The translations under genes and the position numbers were made by a program. The notes beneath the pieces are model-generated. The model ran no database searches, was not told the origin of the DNA, and saw only the letters and a list, made by a program, of their open reading frames with translations. Positions 25,585 to 34,873 of a DNA stretch of 64,000 nt are shown here, piece by piece. This DNA is from CBDCWO01 sp965223405 (GTDB lineage: Bacteria; Bacteroidota; Bacteroidia; Chitinophagales; Saprospiraceae): positions 1,984,001 to 2,048,000 of the forward strand of contig CBDCWO010000006.1 in assembly GCA_965223405.1 (NCBI GenBank). The letters are read 5' to 3'. Position 1 is the stretch's first letter, and each line of letters begins with the position of its first letter.

Positions 25585-28541
25585 GTAGTTATACCAGGTT
25601 TGGGATTAATTTCTTTTTCTAATAGAACTTTACCAGAATTAACATCCAAACTTATTAAATATAGATTTTTGAATATATTTGGGTCGGCTCTAAGATCTTT
25701 CGTTAATTTAAAATATTTGTTCTTAGAAACAATAAAATTAATTCTATTACTATTTAGAGTTATTGTTGAATTTATAATGTAAGTATTTGGATGTTCATAT
25801 GACCATAAATCATCTTGCCCTTTTTTTGATTTTCCAAAGAGCTTATAACTTATAACTTTATCTGTCAACGGCCCTGCCTGAGCATCATACCATCCTTCTC
25901 CACCATAATAGTTAGTGTAATTACTTCCTTTAGGTATAGCTGAACCAACTATAACATCATTTGTTACTCCAATATAACCCCAATCATTAGGAGATTTATT
26001 CAAGTCTGGTTCAACTGGAATAATATTTTGAATTACACCAGTATAATTATTAATTTTTATTAAGTTGTTTCTCAAGGCAGTATAAATGAAGGATTCATCC
26101 GCTACCCAATTACTACAATCTCGTAGCACGTTCATCCTAACAAGCCCTGGAAGTTCCTTATGCCATAGAACATTACCGTTATAGGCATCAACTGAAATTA
26201 TTCGTTCTCTTCCTTGCACAAATAATTTACCGTCAACTGCCAGTGGAGATGGTTTTCTACCACTCCTATCCGTTTGAAATCTGGGTCCAGGTCGACCCAT
26301 CCATTGTATTTCAAAATCATCAGTCCCAGTAGAACCCCAAAGACTCTCTCCTCCAAATGCGGTGTTATCAGGTAATCCATATTGATGTGTCCATACTCCA
26401 GTATTTTCAATAGGTGCTTTTTTAAGGATTATTAAATTATCATCTATGTAATTCGATGCTTGCCAGCCCATATCTCCCTTTGAGAACCAGTTTTCAAAAT
26501 CAAACCCATCACTATCAATTAAAACATGTCCTTTTGGTTTCGTGATTCTAATTACTTCATCAGATTTCACATCCTTATTATTGATAACCACTAAATTAGC
26601 GAGATCACTTGTTATGGGTAGTTTGTCATAATTATCAACATGCTCCACTTCAAATTTAGCACCATACATACCGGTATTTTGCAAGAGCTCTCTTAATTTG
26701 ATTGCCTTAGATTCATTGGATTCAAAAAGAATAACTTTATTTCCATTTATTTGTGCGAGTTCTTTTCCTAAGCTTAAATTCTTATGCCCTATCAGAATTG
26801 TCAATCCTTTTTTGCTATTAGAGAGTTCTTTTGCTTTCGAGTAAATAGTGCTTTCTTCTAATATAGAATTATCTTTATAACTATATGAGTTTTCATAATT
26901 AAAGAAATTATCAAATTCAAATATCTTCGTACTATCTCTAGCTGTTTTTATTTGATATTTGTAGGTGAAATCTTTTTTAAGTCCCTCAATAATAAATCTG
27001 TGTTCAATCTCTTGGTAGTTATTTTCTAATACTCGTTGATTTGGGCCATCAGTCCAAAAAAGAGTGGAAGTGCTTGGACTATCTAACTTGAAATAGATTT
27101 CAATTTTATCAGGAGAGAGAGTTTTTATAAAAGGGCCAGCATTCAAATCAACCCAATTTGTTACTTTCTGATTTTTAACTTTCTCTGGTTTGTCAACAGT
27201 TGGTTCCTTTTGTTCATTTTCAGTTAATAATGAATTATTTTCTCCACCACTCTTAAAACAATAAATGAATCCCTCGCCAGTAGATGCGTATAAAGCATCA
27301 TTAGCTACAACCACAGCGTATACTACACCATTTACTGGAGCTTTCCACAGTGGCCAACCATTTTTCGTACTAACAGCATAAATTGTATCAGTTGTGCCAA
27401 CATACAAAACATCATTAGACTCAATAATTCTATGAGCATTATAATTGCGTTTGGTCCATAATACTTTAGCAGAATTTCTACTATAGGCAGAGATAGAATT
27501 ATCCGTCAAAATATAGCTAATGCTATCTTTTACAACCATTTCTTTACCACCATCAAAGGACATAAAATCAGCAAAAACCTTTTGGTTCTCGGGACTATTT
27601 TCATCATATTGTTCAATAGTCTCTGTTATGCTATTATATCTTGAAGTTTGTGCATGCACAATGTTCTTTTCTGGTGTTACAAGAACAAAACAACCTCCAG
27701 TTCCAGGGATCTGCCCTTTACTTTGTCCACTGAATTTATCAAAAAACATTGGTGAAATTCGCCCTTGCGGTTGTATGATTTTTGCACCAGTTGAAGCCAT
27801 GGCTCCTTCTAACGTCATGTCATCAAATTTTCTAACAAATGTACTTTTTCCTTTAGGCCTACCTGTCTTAATATCGAGAGCGCAGAAGTAAGAAGGTTTC
27901 CAAGGAAGTAAAGATGCTCCAAAATAAGCAATATCATCTTCCACCAAAACTCCTGTTCTAATAGGCCAAAAAGAAATAAGAGAGTTATTATTTACAACCT
28001 TGGTTTTTCGTTTTTCAGTGGGGCTATATTTCCAGATAAACTTACCATTACTAGCTTTAATACAATAAGCATAGCCGTCGTCCGACCCAAAATATAATCT
28101 ATTATTATAAAATGTTGGCGCTATCCTTATTGGCCCACCTGTAGTAAATGTCCAAAGTTCGGCTCCAGTGTTGGCATCTAAGCAATGAATTGCATGATCT
28201 GATGTTGAACCATAATAAAGCTTATCTCCAACTATTATTGGATAATATGCCAAATCATAATCTCGCATAGATGGGAGGGGCCCACTGTTTGCGTAGGTGT
28301 CTTCTTTTGCAGGACCATACCATGCAGGTACGGGCTGTTGTGATGTAGCATGCACCCAGTTTTCATCCATTGTTTCAAGGTCCAAGGTAATTGCACCATT
28401 ACCACTTCTAAAATTATCTTTTTTGTATTGAGGCCAATCTTGGACCATATCGATTTGTACATTTTTTTCACAACTTATAATTAAAAAAGCTGTAAATAAT
28501 CCTATCAATCCTTTTACGCAGTTATTGCTAATTTTTTCCAT
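25585..28541 (-). pseudogene. N-terminal part of the split PQQ-propeller lipoprotein
   Basis: First 985 codons of a lipoprotein gene cut by IS256. The lipobox is AFLIISC near 24. Residues about 50-430 hold PQQ-like propeller blades (ALDIKTGRP, LYYGSTSDHAIHCLDANTGAELW, LYASTGEGFIYCF). Next come a strand-rich region (about 450-560), a Rossmann/methyltransferase-like stretch with degenerate motifs (TILIGHKNLSLGKELAQI, VILFESNESKAIKLRELL), and a further propeller segment from about 760 (LFVQGRERIISVDAYNGNVLW). Removing the IS and one GTAGTTAT copy gives one frame of about 1,458 residues with the 22748-24175 part. It starts four bases after the ATPase gene stops. The intact protein would be a periplasmic or outer-membrane partner of the ABC system. 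Confidence 0.88.
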
Positions 28542-28545
28542 GAAC

Positions 28546-29208
28546 CTATTTTAATAACTTACCTCGTTCTAATTGTACTGTTTTTGTGGCATATTTATCC
28601 GCCTGGCTTCCATGGGTAACCATAACGACAGTGCCTCCTTTTTCCTGATATTTTTTTAAACATTCTAGCACTTCAAAAGAGTTTTTATCATCCAAATTAC
28701 CTGTGGGTTCATCAGCAAGTAGTATTGTTGGTTGTAAAATCATTGCTCTTGCCAAAGCAACTCGTTGCTTCTCTCCAGAACTAAGCTGAGAAGGCTTATG
28801 TTTTAAACGGTCATTTATACCAAGCTCCTCAGTAATTTGAATAATCTTTTGCTCGTCAAGTTTAACCCCATTCAAATTATTCAATACCATTATGTTGTCA
28901 AAAATATTTAGATAAGGCAATAGATAATATGATTGAAAAACAAATCCAACATCTTTAGAACGATAATTATCTCTTTCTTTGGAATTTAGAGCATACAAGT
29001 CTTTTTCTTTATAAAATATCTTTCCAGCCGTTGGTTTCAGCATACCACCTAATATGAATAACAGGGTCGACTTGCCGCTACCACTTGCGCCTTTTATTAA
29101 AAGGAATTCAGATTTTGCAATGTTAAAGTCAATTAAACTTAAGGCTTCTACGGTATTTTTACCGGAGTTAAAAAACATATTTATCTTGTCAATTTTAAGT
29201 ATGATCAT
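28546..29208 (-). CDS. LolD/MacB-type ABC transporter ATPase
   Basis: A 220-residue nucleotide-binding subunit that powers an FtsX-type permease. Walker A is GASGSGKSTLLFIL (about 40), the Q-loop region is VGFVFQSYYLL, the signature is LSSGEKQRVALARAM, Walker B is ILLADEPTGNLD, and the switch His is in VMVTHGSQ. This is the LolD/MacB/FtsE subgroup, which drives mechanotransmission or lipoprotein release rather than classical import. Its ATG overlaps the stop of the permease gene (ATGA), so the two are translationally coupled, and the PQQ gene starts four bases downstream. Confidence 0.95.
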   Translation of the reverse strand: MIILKIDKINMFFNSGKNTVEALSLIDFNIAKSEFLLIKGASGSGKSTLLFILGGMLKPTAGKIFYKEKDLYALNSKERDNYRSKDVGFVFQSYYLLPYLNIFDNIMVLNNLNGVKLDEQKIIQITEELGINDRLKHKPSQLSSGEKQRVALARAMILQPTILLADEPTGNLDDKNSFEVLECLKKYQEKGGTVVMVTHGSQADKYATKTVQLERGKLLK

Positions 29209-30341
29209 TCCTTAAGTAATTGTGCCACATCCCTATTTATTGCCCATAAAATTGGTAATAATGAAGACAGAGCTGCAAATAATGGCCCAATAAATACAGC
29301 CCAAAGCAATAAACTATAATTTGGTTTTATGTAAATTTTGGTAACATGAAAAATTTTAGGGCCTAATTGAAAAGAAATAATTGTTCCAATAATAAACCCA
29401 ATCAAGGAACCAATAATCCCAACTAATAACGCTCTTAATAAAAATGACCTACATATTTTCGAACTGGAGAATCCAATTGCCTTTAATATCCCAATTTCAG
29501 AAGATCTCTCCTGTACATTGCTCATACTAGTAAACCCTAACCAAAAGGCACTTATAATTAGTACTAATGGAAATATTAATGCGAAATATTTATCCGTCAT
29601 TTTACGTTGTCTTTCGCGTGCATCTGCGACACTGGACTTCATAATGACGTTGGCTTCAGGTGCAATTTTTTGTAACTCTGCCCTAAGCTCTCCTAAAGGA
29701 TCCCCATTCTTTGTAGAACACATACAATTAATTGCCATAATCTCATTAACACGACCCTCCATTTTAGCCAATATTTGCAAAGTTTCTAAATCAAAATAGA
29801 TACGCACATCATCTTCACTACCAGTTTCAGAAAGTGTTTTAACAACTTCAAATTTTTCCCCAAGTACTTCAATGATATCCCCTTGATTCAATTTAAAATG
29901 GTTGGCAATTTCATATCCTAAATAAACCTTGCCCTTTTCGATAGCAAAGATCATTTTAGATTTAATAGCACCTGTAGGTTCACGTTCTTCACTTGATATT
30001 CCAGTTAGTACGACGTGCTTACCTTTCCATAATATACGTTTGTGTAAGGTGGCCGTTAAGTGTGCGTAGTTAACAGATTTTTGTTCTACCAACTTGTCAA
30101 CCACATTTTCAGACATACTTTTGTTAGAATAGCCATCAACCCAAAATTGATTCATATCTGTTTCTCCAGGAATAATTCGAACATTAAAACCCATATCTCG
30201 TGTTAACCTAATGGTTTCTTTTTGTGAGGCCACTGTCATAGTATAGAATGATACAACCAAAGCCACAATTGTGATCATTCCACACAATGCAATAATGAAG
30301 TTAAATTTTCTGTGAATTATTTCTTTAAGTATGAGCTTCAT
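29205..30341 (-). CDS. FtsX/MacB-type ABC permease with CxC loop
   Basis: 378 residues from the ATG at 30341 (MKLILKEIIHRKFNF). The upstream in-frame ATG at 30407 adds 22 polar residues and is less likely. One N-terminal transmembrane helix (about 15-37) is followed by a large extracytoplasmic domain with MAINCMCSTKNGD (CxC) and by three C-terminal helices (LIFPLVLIISAFWLGF, LLVGIIGSLIGFIIG, LLLWAVFIGPLFAALSSL). SSEIGILKAIGFSSSKI is the conserved cytoplasmic coupling segment of FtsX-family permeases. It is the first gene of the four-gene operon. The substrate is unknown; no metal-specific residues beyond CxC are evident. Confidence 0.9.
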   Translation of the reverse strand: MKLILKEIIHRKFNFIIALCGMITIVALVVSFYTMTVASQKETIRLTRDMGFNVRIIPGETDMNQFWVDGYSNKSMSENVVDKLVEQKSVNYAHLTATLHKRILWKGKHVVLTGISSEEREPTGAIKSKMIFAIEKGKVYLGYEIANHFKLNQGDIIEVLGEKFEVVKTLSETGSEDDVRIYFDLETLQILAKMEGRVNEIMAINCMCSTKNGDPLGELRAELQKIAPEANVIMKSSVADARERQRKMTDKYFALIFPLVLIISAFWLGFTSMSNVQERSSEIGILKAIGFSSSKICRSFLLRALLVGIIGSLIGFIIGTIISFQLGPKIFHVTKIYIKPNYSLLLWAVFIGPLFAALSSLLPILWAINRDVAQLLKE

Positions 30342-30489
30342 TTCATTTTCTGTTTTATTTGTCGAAAATCCAGATGTATGTAAAATTGCTTCTTTTGGAT
30401 GATACAAATCTGGGTTTTCCTAACCAATCATGAGTCGTCTATAAAGTTATTCACATCACTCGGTTTATCATTTTCACTTTGCGCTAAAA

Positions 30490-30645
30490 TTAAGTAGCAT
30501 ACTCCTGCTTGGATAAGCTCTTAAACAACCACAATTCGTAGTCTAAACCTACTCGAAACTTAGACTGTGCCATTCTTTGATTTGTCTTAACAATCCATTC
30601 TATGGTCTTAACATCTAAGTGCCATTCATAAATCGAAAAAATCAT
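30490..30645 (-). CDS. Possible 51-residue small protein
   Basis: Open frame starting MIFSIYEWHLDVKTIEWIVK and ending SKQEYAT. It has no signal peptide and no recognised family. It lies between the GH123-like gene and the ABC operon on the same strand. It may equally be a remnant of a larger gene. Confidence 0.25.
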   Translation of the reverse strand: MIFSIYEWHLDVKTIEWIVKTNQRMAQSKFRVGLDYELWLFKSLSKQEYAT

Positions 30646-30706
30646 CTTGATTTAATTTTTCCATTCTACACCTGTTATTGGTGACTTCTGTTGTTATGCC
30701 TCAAGG

Positions 30707-30914
30707 TTATCTATCGCTTAATAGCTTGTCTTTGATATATTCGTCAAAGTTCTTGCATAGCTCAAGTTTCGTCTTAAATCCCTATTCCATTTAAATTCAT
30801 TCCAAACGAATATGTTATTCTTTTTAAGGAATCAAAATTGTTGGCTATTACAGTAATCGCGTATAAATGCGGTAGAAGTATAATAACTGTGATGACTTTA
30901 ATAACACATTTCAT
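30707..30914 (-). pseudogene. Frameshifted remnant of a secreted protein gene
   Basis: Starts MKCVIKVITVIILLPHLYA, a signal-peptide-like sequence, and runs to a stop in the first frame after about 48 residues. A shift of frame gives GFKTKLELCKNFDEYIKDKL before a stop at 30707. The family is not recognisable. The coding character of both halves suggests a decayed gene. Confidence 0.35.
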
Positions 30915-30924
30915 GATATTTTAA

Positions 30925-32721
30925 TTATAAATCATCTGCTACCCTATTTAAGACATCTTTACCCTTTTCTATAAGGACCTCCAAATTACCTGGATGGGAG
31001 GTTATATCAAATTCTTTCACTACTTCATTTAAATGGCCTAGGACTTCTAATTTATTTGCACTAACTAATTTCTCCCTTAGCACTCTAATTTTTTCAGCAT
31101 CTTCTATACCATCTCGTAAACACTCAAATCTAATTGAGCTTCTGTTATCTGGGTAAACAAGATAGGTATCTCCAGCAGGCCAGGCTCTAAACCGGGAATC
31201 AGTTAAAGGGTTTTCAACCCAACTATTATAGGCCCATCTTAAAAAACCATCAAACTTTGCAGCTATACTATACCATCCTATAAATACACCTTCCATAGGT
31301 TCGGAAAAAGTAAATGTATTCGGAAATTTATCAGAGCAACATACATAGTGTGTGCTAACATAGCCATTTTCCTTTCTTGTTATTAAATCCTCTTCATCTA
31401 CAGGGTGTCCAAAAGCAACCGACATGTCCTTTAATTCATTAGGATAAAGTTTATAACTTTTATGATTGTCAGCAAAGGAAACTCCAAATTCTGGAGCATG
31501 TTTATTTAAGATTTCTAACATTGCCTGCATTTCTTTTGGACCACGTTCATCCATTGCTATTCTGGTAATTTTATTCCAACCCTTATCTTCTAAATGAGAT
31601 TTGAAATCTTTTAAAAAAGGAACCCATATCTCCGCATATGTAGGGGTACCAGGAGGGGCAATCACTTTTACTTCCTTTTTTACTTTTTCATCAAAGTAAT
31701 AAAGCTCGTTTCCCCATGGAACCATAGAAAAACAGTTAATTTGTTTTGTCACCCCAAGATCCATCATAAACTGTACCCAATTATCAAAATTTGAGTAATC
31801 GTAATCCCAAGTATCATCTGATCTCTTTGTCCAGTCAATCATCGCTTCAAACTGATCATATGTTTGCCCTCCCCAAGGTCGTTTATTTAAAGAAACAGTG
31901 ATAACCTTTTGGCCAGCATTAGCTAGACGTTCCATCAAAGGCTTAAGTAAATCCCAATGTTCTTTAGACCATAACTCAATTTGATGATATCGAGCAACAG
32001 CATATGGATTTTGCCAGAGATCGAGATGAAACTTCCAATCATTTACAGCTGGTAGTACCATGTCTATTACCTTAATAGTAAGATAAAAAAATTGGCTATT
32101 CTGGTTCTGAGCATTTACTACTATGGTCCCTTTATATGTACCTGCTTCCGTATTAGATGGGATATCAAGGGTAATCCAAACCGCTCTTGTTTCATTTGCA
32201 GAAATGGCATAAGAAGAGACCCTATCTAAAGCATCAGCTGCTAATGACGAGGCAAAATCTTCTGGTTTTCTATAGCCACAACCTCCAGCAAATTCATCGG
32301 TTAATACATATTTTACAAATTGTATATGTGCATTTTGAGCATTAATTTCGTTACCGTCATCTGTTTTAAAATCGCTAATTTTAATCTCTGTGTTTACTAA
32401 AGAGTCATTTGTCCACAATACTAATTGCGTATTCACTCGTTCTCCCCTCCAGGCTTCTATAGTCCAAATTGTTTCTTTTTCAATATTGGGCACCTTACCC
32501 CTTGAAAAGCGTTTGTTTATTGTAGTAAATGAAGCCTGAAGGCCCTCAGGCACATTTCCCCACTCTGCCGTTAATATGGGATTAGGATCTATTGCTTCAT
32601 CATAGGTAGGAGCAACTGCTATTTCTTTTGGTTGTTGGCATCCTGGGTAACTTATAGAAATAATTATCAGCAAGATACTTCCAACCATTGAATTCAATAT
32701 TTTAATTCTGATGTTTTTCAT
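30925..32721 (-). CDS. GH123/DUF4091-type glycoside hydrolase lipoprotein
   Basis: A 598-residue lipoprotein with lipobox ISYPGC near 28. An N-terminal beta-sandwich (about 50-225, including TYKGTIVVNAQN) precedes a TIM-barrel-like catalytic domain (about 230-560). That domain has WKFHLDLWQNPYAVARYHQI, MVPWGNELYYFD, and IAMDERGPKEM, where the adjacent Asp391-Glu392 pair fits the catalytic pair of GH123 beta-N-acetylgalactosaminidases. The late segment FLRWAYNSWVENPL is typical of DUF4091. Known GH123 enzymes remove beta-GalNAc from glycans including glycosphingolipids by substrate-assisted catalysis. The exact substrate here is inferred. The gene stands alone, 200 bases from the metallophosphoesterase end. 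Confidence 0.82.
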   Translation of the reverse strand: MKNIRIKILNSMVGSILLIIISISYPGCQQPKEIAVAPTYDEAIDPNPILTAEWGNVPEGLQASFTTINKRFSRGKVPNIEKETIWTIEAWRGERVNTQLVLWTNDSLVNTEIKISDFKTDDGNEINAQNAHIQFVKYVLTDEFAGGCGYRKPEDFASSLAADALDRVSSYAISANETRAVWITLDIPSNTEAGTYKGTIVVNAQNQNSQFFYLTIKVIDMVLPAVNDWKFHLDLWQNPYAVARYHQIELWSKEHWDLLKPLMERLANAGQKVITVSLNKRPWGGQTYDQFEAMIDWTKRSDDTWDYDYSNFDNWVQFMMDLGVTKQINCFSMVPWGNELYYFDEKVKKEVKVIAPPGTPTYAEIWVPFLKDFKSHLEDKGWNKITRIAMDERGPKEMQAMLEILNKHAPEFGVSFADNHKSYKLYPNELKDMSVAFGHPVDEEDLITRKENGYVSTHYVCCSDKFPNTFTFSEPMEGVFIGWYSIAAKFDGFLRWAYNSWVENPLTDSRFRAWPAGDTYLVYPDNRSSIRFECLRDGIEDAEKIRVLREKLVSANKLEVLGHLNEVVKEFDITSHPGNLEVLIEKGKDVLNRVADDL

Positions 32722-32858
32722 ATACTTTTGCGTTTAAATGAACCAATCGCTTAGTTGTGCTATAATCTACTCTGGAGTCTGTTTGCCTTGTCACCCATAT
32801 GGCATGATAAACAGATAATTCAGTGATGGAAATTTGTAAATTCCCTCAATAAATCATG

Positions 32859-33863
32859 TTAGAAATGAATTTTACTATCTGAAATTTGTACAAACTCCTC
32901 AAATTGCCTCTTATCATCTGGAGTATTCATTTCATAAGGTGACGGCGACATCCAGTTGCTTTTACCTCCTTCTATCTTTAGAATTCCGCTAGGTTTCAAA
33001 GTTGCAAACGCATACAATGGTTCTTCATAACCTGCAATATGATTTAGGTTACCATATTGTTTATACAATTCTTTTGAAAAACGCTCGGTACTTTCAAACT
33101 TTCCTGACACCCATTGATACGACATACTGTTAATACCCAAATATTCTACCCCATTTTGTGTGTGATGATAATCTGAATGGCTATGTCCATTTAAAGAACA
33201 TATTATTTTTTCTTTATGAATTTCTAAAAGCTTTTGAATACTTGAACGGTTACCAACGGTATGCCACACGCTTTGGTGGGAAAATACAATGGTTGGCAGT
33301 TTAGTAACTTCTAAATCAGCTTTAAGCCACTCTATTTGTTCATCACTTATAAACGCTCTTACATTTCTGTTCACATAAAAATTGGCATGTTTATAATCGA
33401 TAAATTTACCATCTTGATAAAGATAATTGGCATCTAATACAATGAAATGATAGCCTCCAAAATCATACGAATAATAGTTTTTGGGCATACCCCAAAAATC
33501 CATTATTTCTGCTTTAGAATCTCTATCCATATCGTGATTTCCTAAAGTGTGATATTTCGGTCCTTTGTAGGTTTCCCATACTTCTATAAAGCTTTTGTTC
33601 TTCTTCTCACCAAAACAAAAATCACCCATTTGGATTATAAAATCAACGTCCCTATTTATAGCTTTTGTAATGAATGTTTCTAAACGCTCATTGGCATCTG
33701 GCATTAAATCTTTGTGAACATCGCTTACAATTCCAAATGAAATTTTTTTGGCGGAGAGATTATCTGTTTCTTTTGGTAAAAAGGACAATAACTTGACCGG
33801 CAAAGCAGCTGCTATTGTACCCATCCCTATTTGAGTTATGAATTTTCGACGGTTCATCTTCAC
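32859..33863 (-). CDS. Calcineurin-like metallophosphoesterase, exported
   Basis: A 334-residue binuclear-metal phosphoesterase. The N-terminus MKMNRRKFITQIGMGTIAAALPV resembles a twin-arginine signal with only RR-K-F conserved. The metal motifs are in order: FGIVSDVHKD (D-x-H), IQMGDFCFGE (GD), HTLGNHDMDRD (GNHD), VFSHQSVW (H), and LNGHSHSDYH (GH-x-H). The substrate cannot be told from sequence; phosphodiesters or phosphomonoesters are both possible. The gap of about 90 bases to purU suggests it may be read with the upstream operon or on its own. Confidence 0.88.
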   Translation of the reverse strand: MKMNRRKFITQIGMGTIAAALPVKLLSFLPKETDNLSAKKISFGIVSDVHKDLMPDANERLETFITKAINRDVDFIIQMGDFCFGEKKNKSFIEVWETYKGPKYHTLGNHDMDRDSKAEIMDFWGMPKNYYSYDFGGYHFIVLDANYLYQDGKFIDYKHANFYVNRNVRAFISDEQIEWLKADLEVTKLPTIVFSHQSVWHTVGNRSSIQKLLEIHKEKIICSLNGHSHSDYHHTQNGVEYLGINSMSYQWVSGKFESTERFSKELYKQYGNLNHIAGYEEPLYAFATLKPSGILKIEGGKSNWMSPSPYEMNTPDDKRQFEEFVQISDSKIHF

Positions 33864-33954
33864 AGATTATTTCAAAGTTTCTTGCAATTTGTTTTCAAAA
33901 TCTAGCTGCCAGTATCCACACTCCAGTTGAAAGAATATGTACCTATCTAAATTA

Positions 33955-34848
33955 TCATTCTCCTGTTTCTGGAAAAACAATGGCTTTGTTTCCATCAATT
34001 ATTACTTGATTATTCAAGTGATACTTTACAGCTTTCGAGAGCACAATTGTTTCAATATCTGCACCTATACCTTTTAAGGTTTTAATTGTCGAATCATGAG
34101 TAACACGTTCTACATCTTGTTCTATTATTGGCCCCTCATCTAAATCCTCGGTGGCATAATGGGCCGTTGCACCTATTAGTTTAACACCTCTTTCATATGC
34201 CTTTCTATAGGGATTTGCACCTTGAAAGGCAGGTAAAAAGGAATGATGAATATTTATGATCCGGAATTGAAATTGGTTAATAAAATCGGAAGACAATATT
34301 TGCATATATCTAGCCATTATAATCAGATCAATTCTATTCTCTTTTAATATTTTTAATTGTATCTTTTCCTGTTGTGTCTTTGTGTCTTTATTCACAGGAA
34401 TATAATGGAAGGGTATATTGAACATTGTAGCGATTGATTTCAATTTTTCATGGTTGCTTATCACCATAATCACCTCACAATTAAGCTTTCCTTCAAGATT
34501 ACGAGATAATAAGTCATATAGATTGTGACTTGTATGTGATACCATTATTGCTACCCTTTGCTTCATTATTCCGTAATCTACTTTCCACTCTATTTGATAC
34601 TGCTGAGCCAACACCTTGAATTTCGATTCTAGTTCATGCCTACTAATTTGAAATCGATCATCTTTTGTCAAACGAATTCGCATGAAAAATTTCTTTTCGG
34701 AATTATTAGTGTATTGTTGGGAACTTATAATGTTAAATCCTTCATTAAAATAGAAACTTGTTAGTGCAGCAATTATCCCTGCTTGGTCCGGACATTTTAT
34801 AAGAAATGTTGTAATCCGAGTCATTTTTCTTGAATTTTGCTTCCTCAT
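33955..34848 (-). CDS. purU: Formyltetrahydrofolate deformylase PurU
   Basis: Hydrolyses 10-formyl-THF to formate and THF. An N-terminal ACT-like domain (about 9-90, TRITTFLIKCPDQAGIIAALTSF) is followed by a formyltransferase-fold domain with NIHHSFLPAFQGANPYRKAY and LIGATAHYATEDLDEGPII, which includes the catalytic Asn/His/Asp region. 297 residues; the true start may be the second Met (MTRITTF, 34824). As the last gene of the N-demethylation operon it would regenerate free THF from the one-carbon units released by the dehydrogenase, disposing of them as formate. Confidence 0.93.
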   Translation of the reverse strand: MRKQNSRKMTRITTFLIKCPDQAGIIAALTSFYFNEGFNIISSQQYTNNSEKKFFMRIRLTKDDRFQISRHELESKFKVLAQQYQIEWKVDYGIMKQRVAIMVSHTSHNLYDLLSRNLEGKLNCEVIMVISNHEKLKSIATMFNIPFHYIPVNKDTKTQQEKIQLKILKENRIDLIIMARYMQILSSDFINQFQFRIINIHHSFLPAFQGANPYRKAYERGVKLIGATAHYATEDLDEGPIIEQDVERVTHDSTIKTLKGIGADIETIVLSKAVKYHLNNQVIIDGNKAIVFPETGE

Positions 34849-34873
34849 AATGCAATTTTTGGTGATCTCTAAA

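Larger units (their letters stand above)
30342..30924. other. Intergenic region between GH123-like gene and ABC operon
   Basis: About 580 bases with only two short minus-strand remnants or ORFs (annotated separately). It should contain the ABC-operon promoter, but I could not identify a convincing TAnnTTTG/TTTG pair on the minus strand. Confidence 0.4.
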
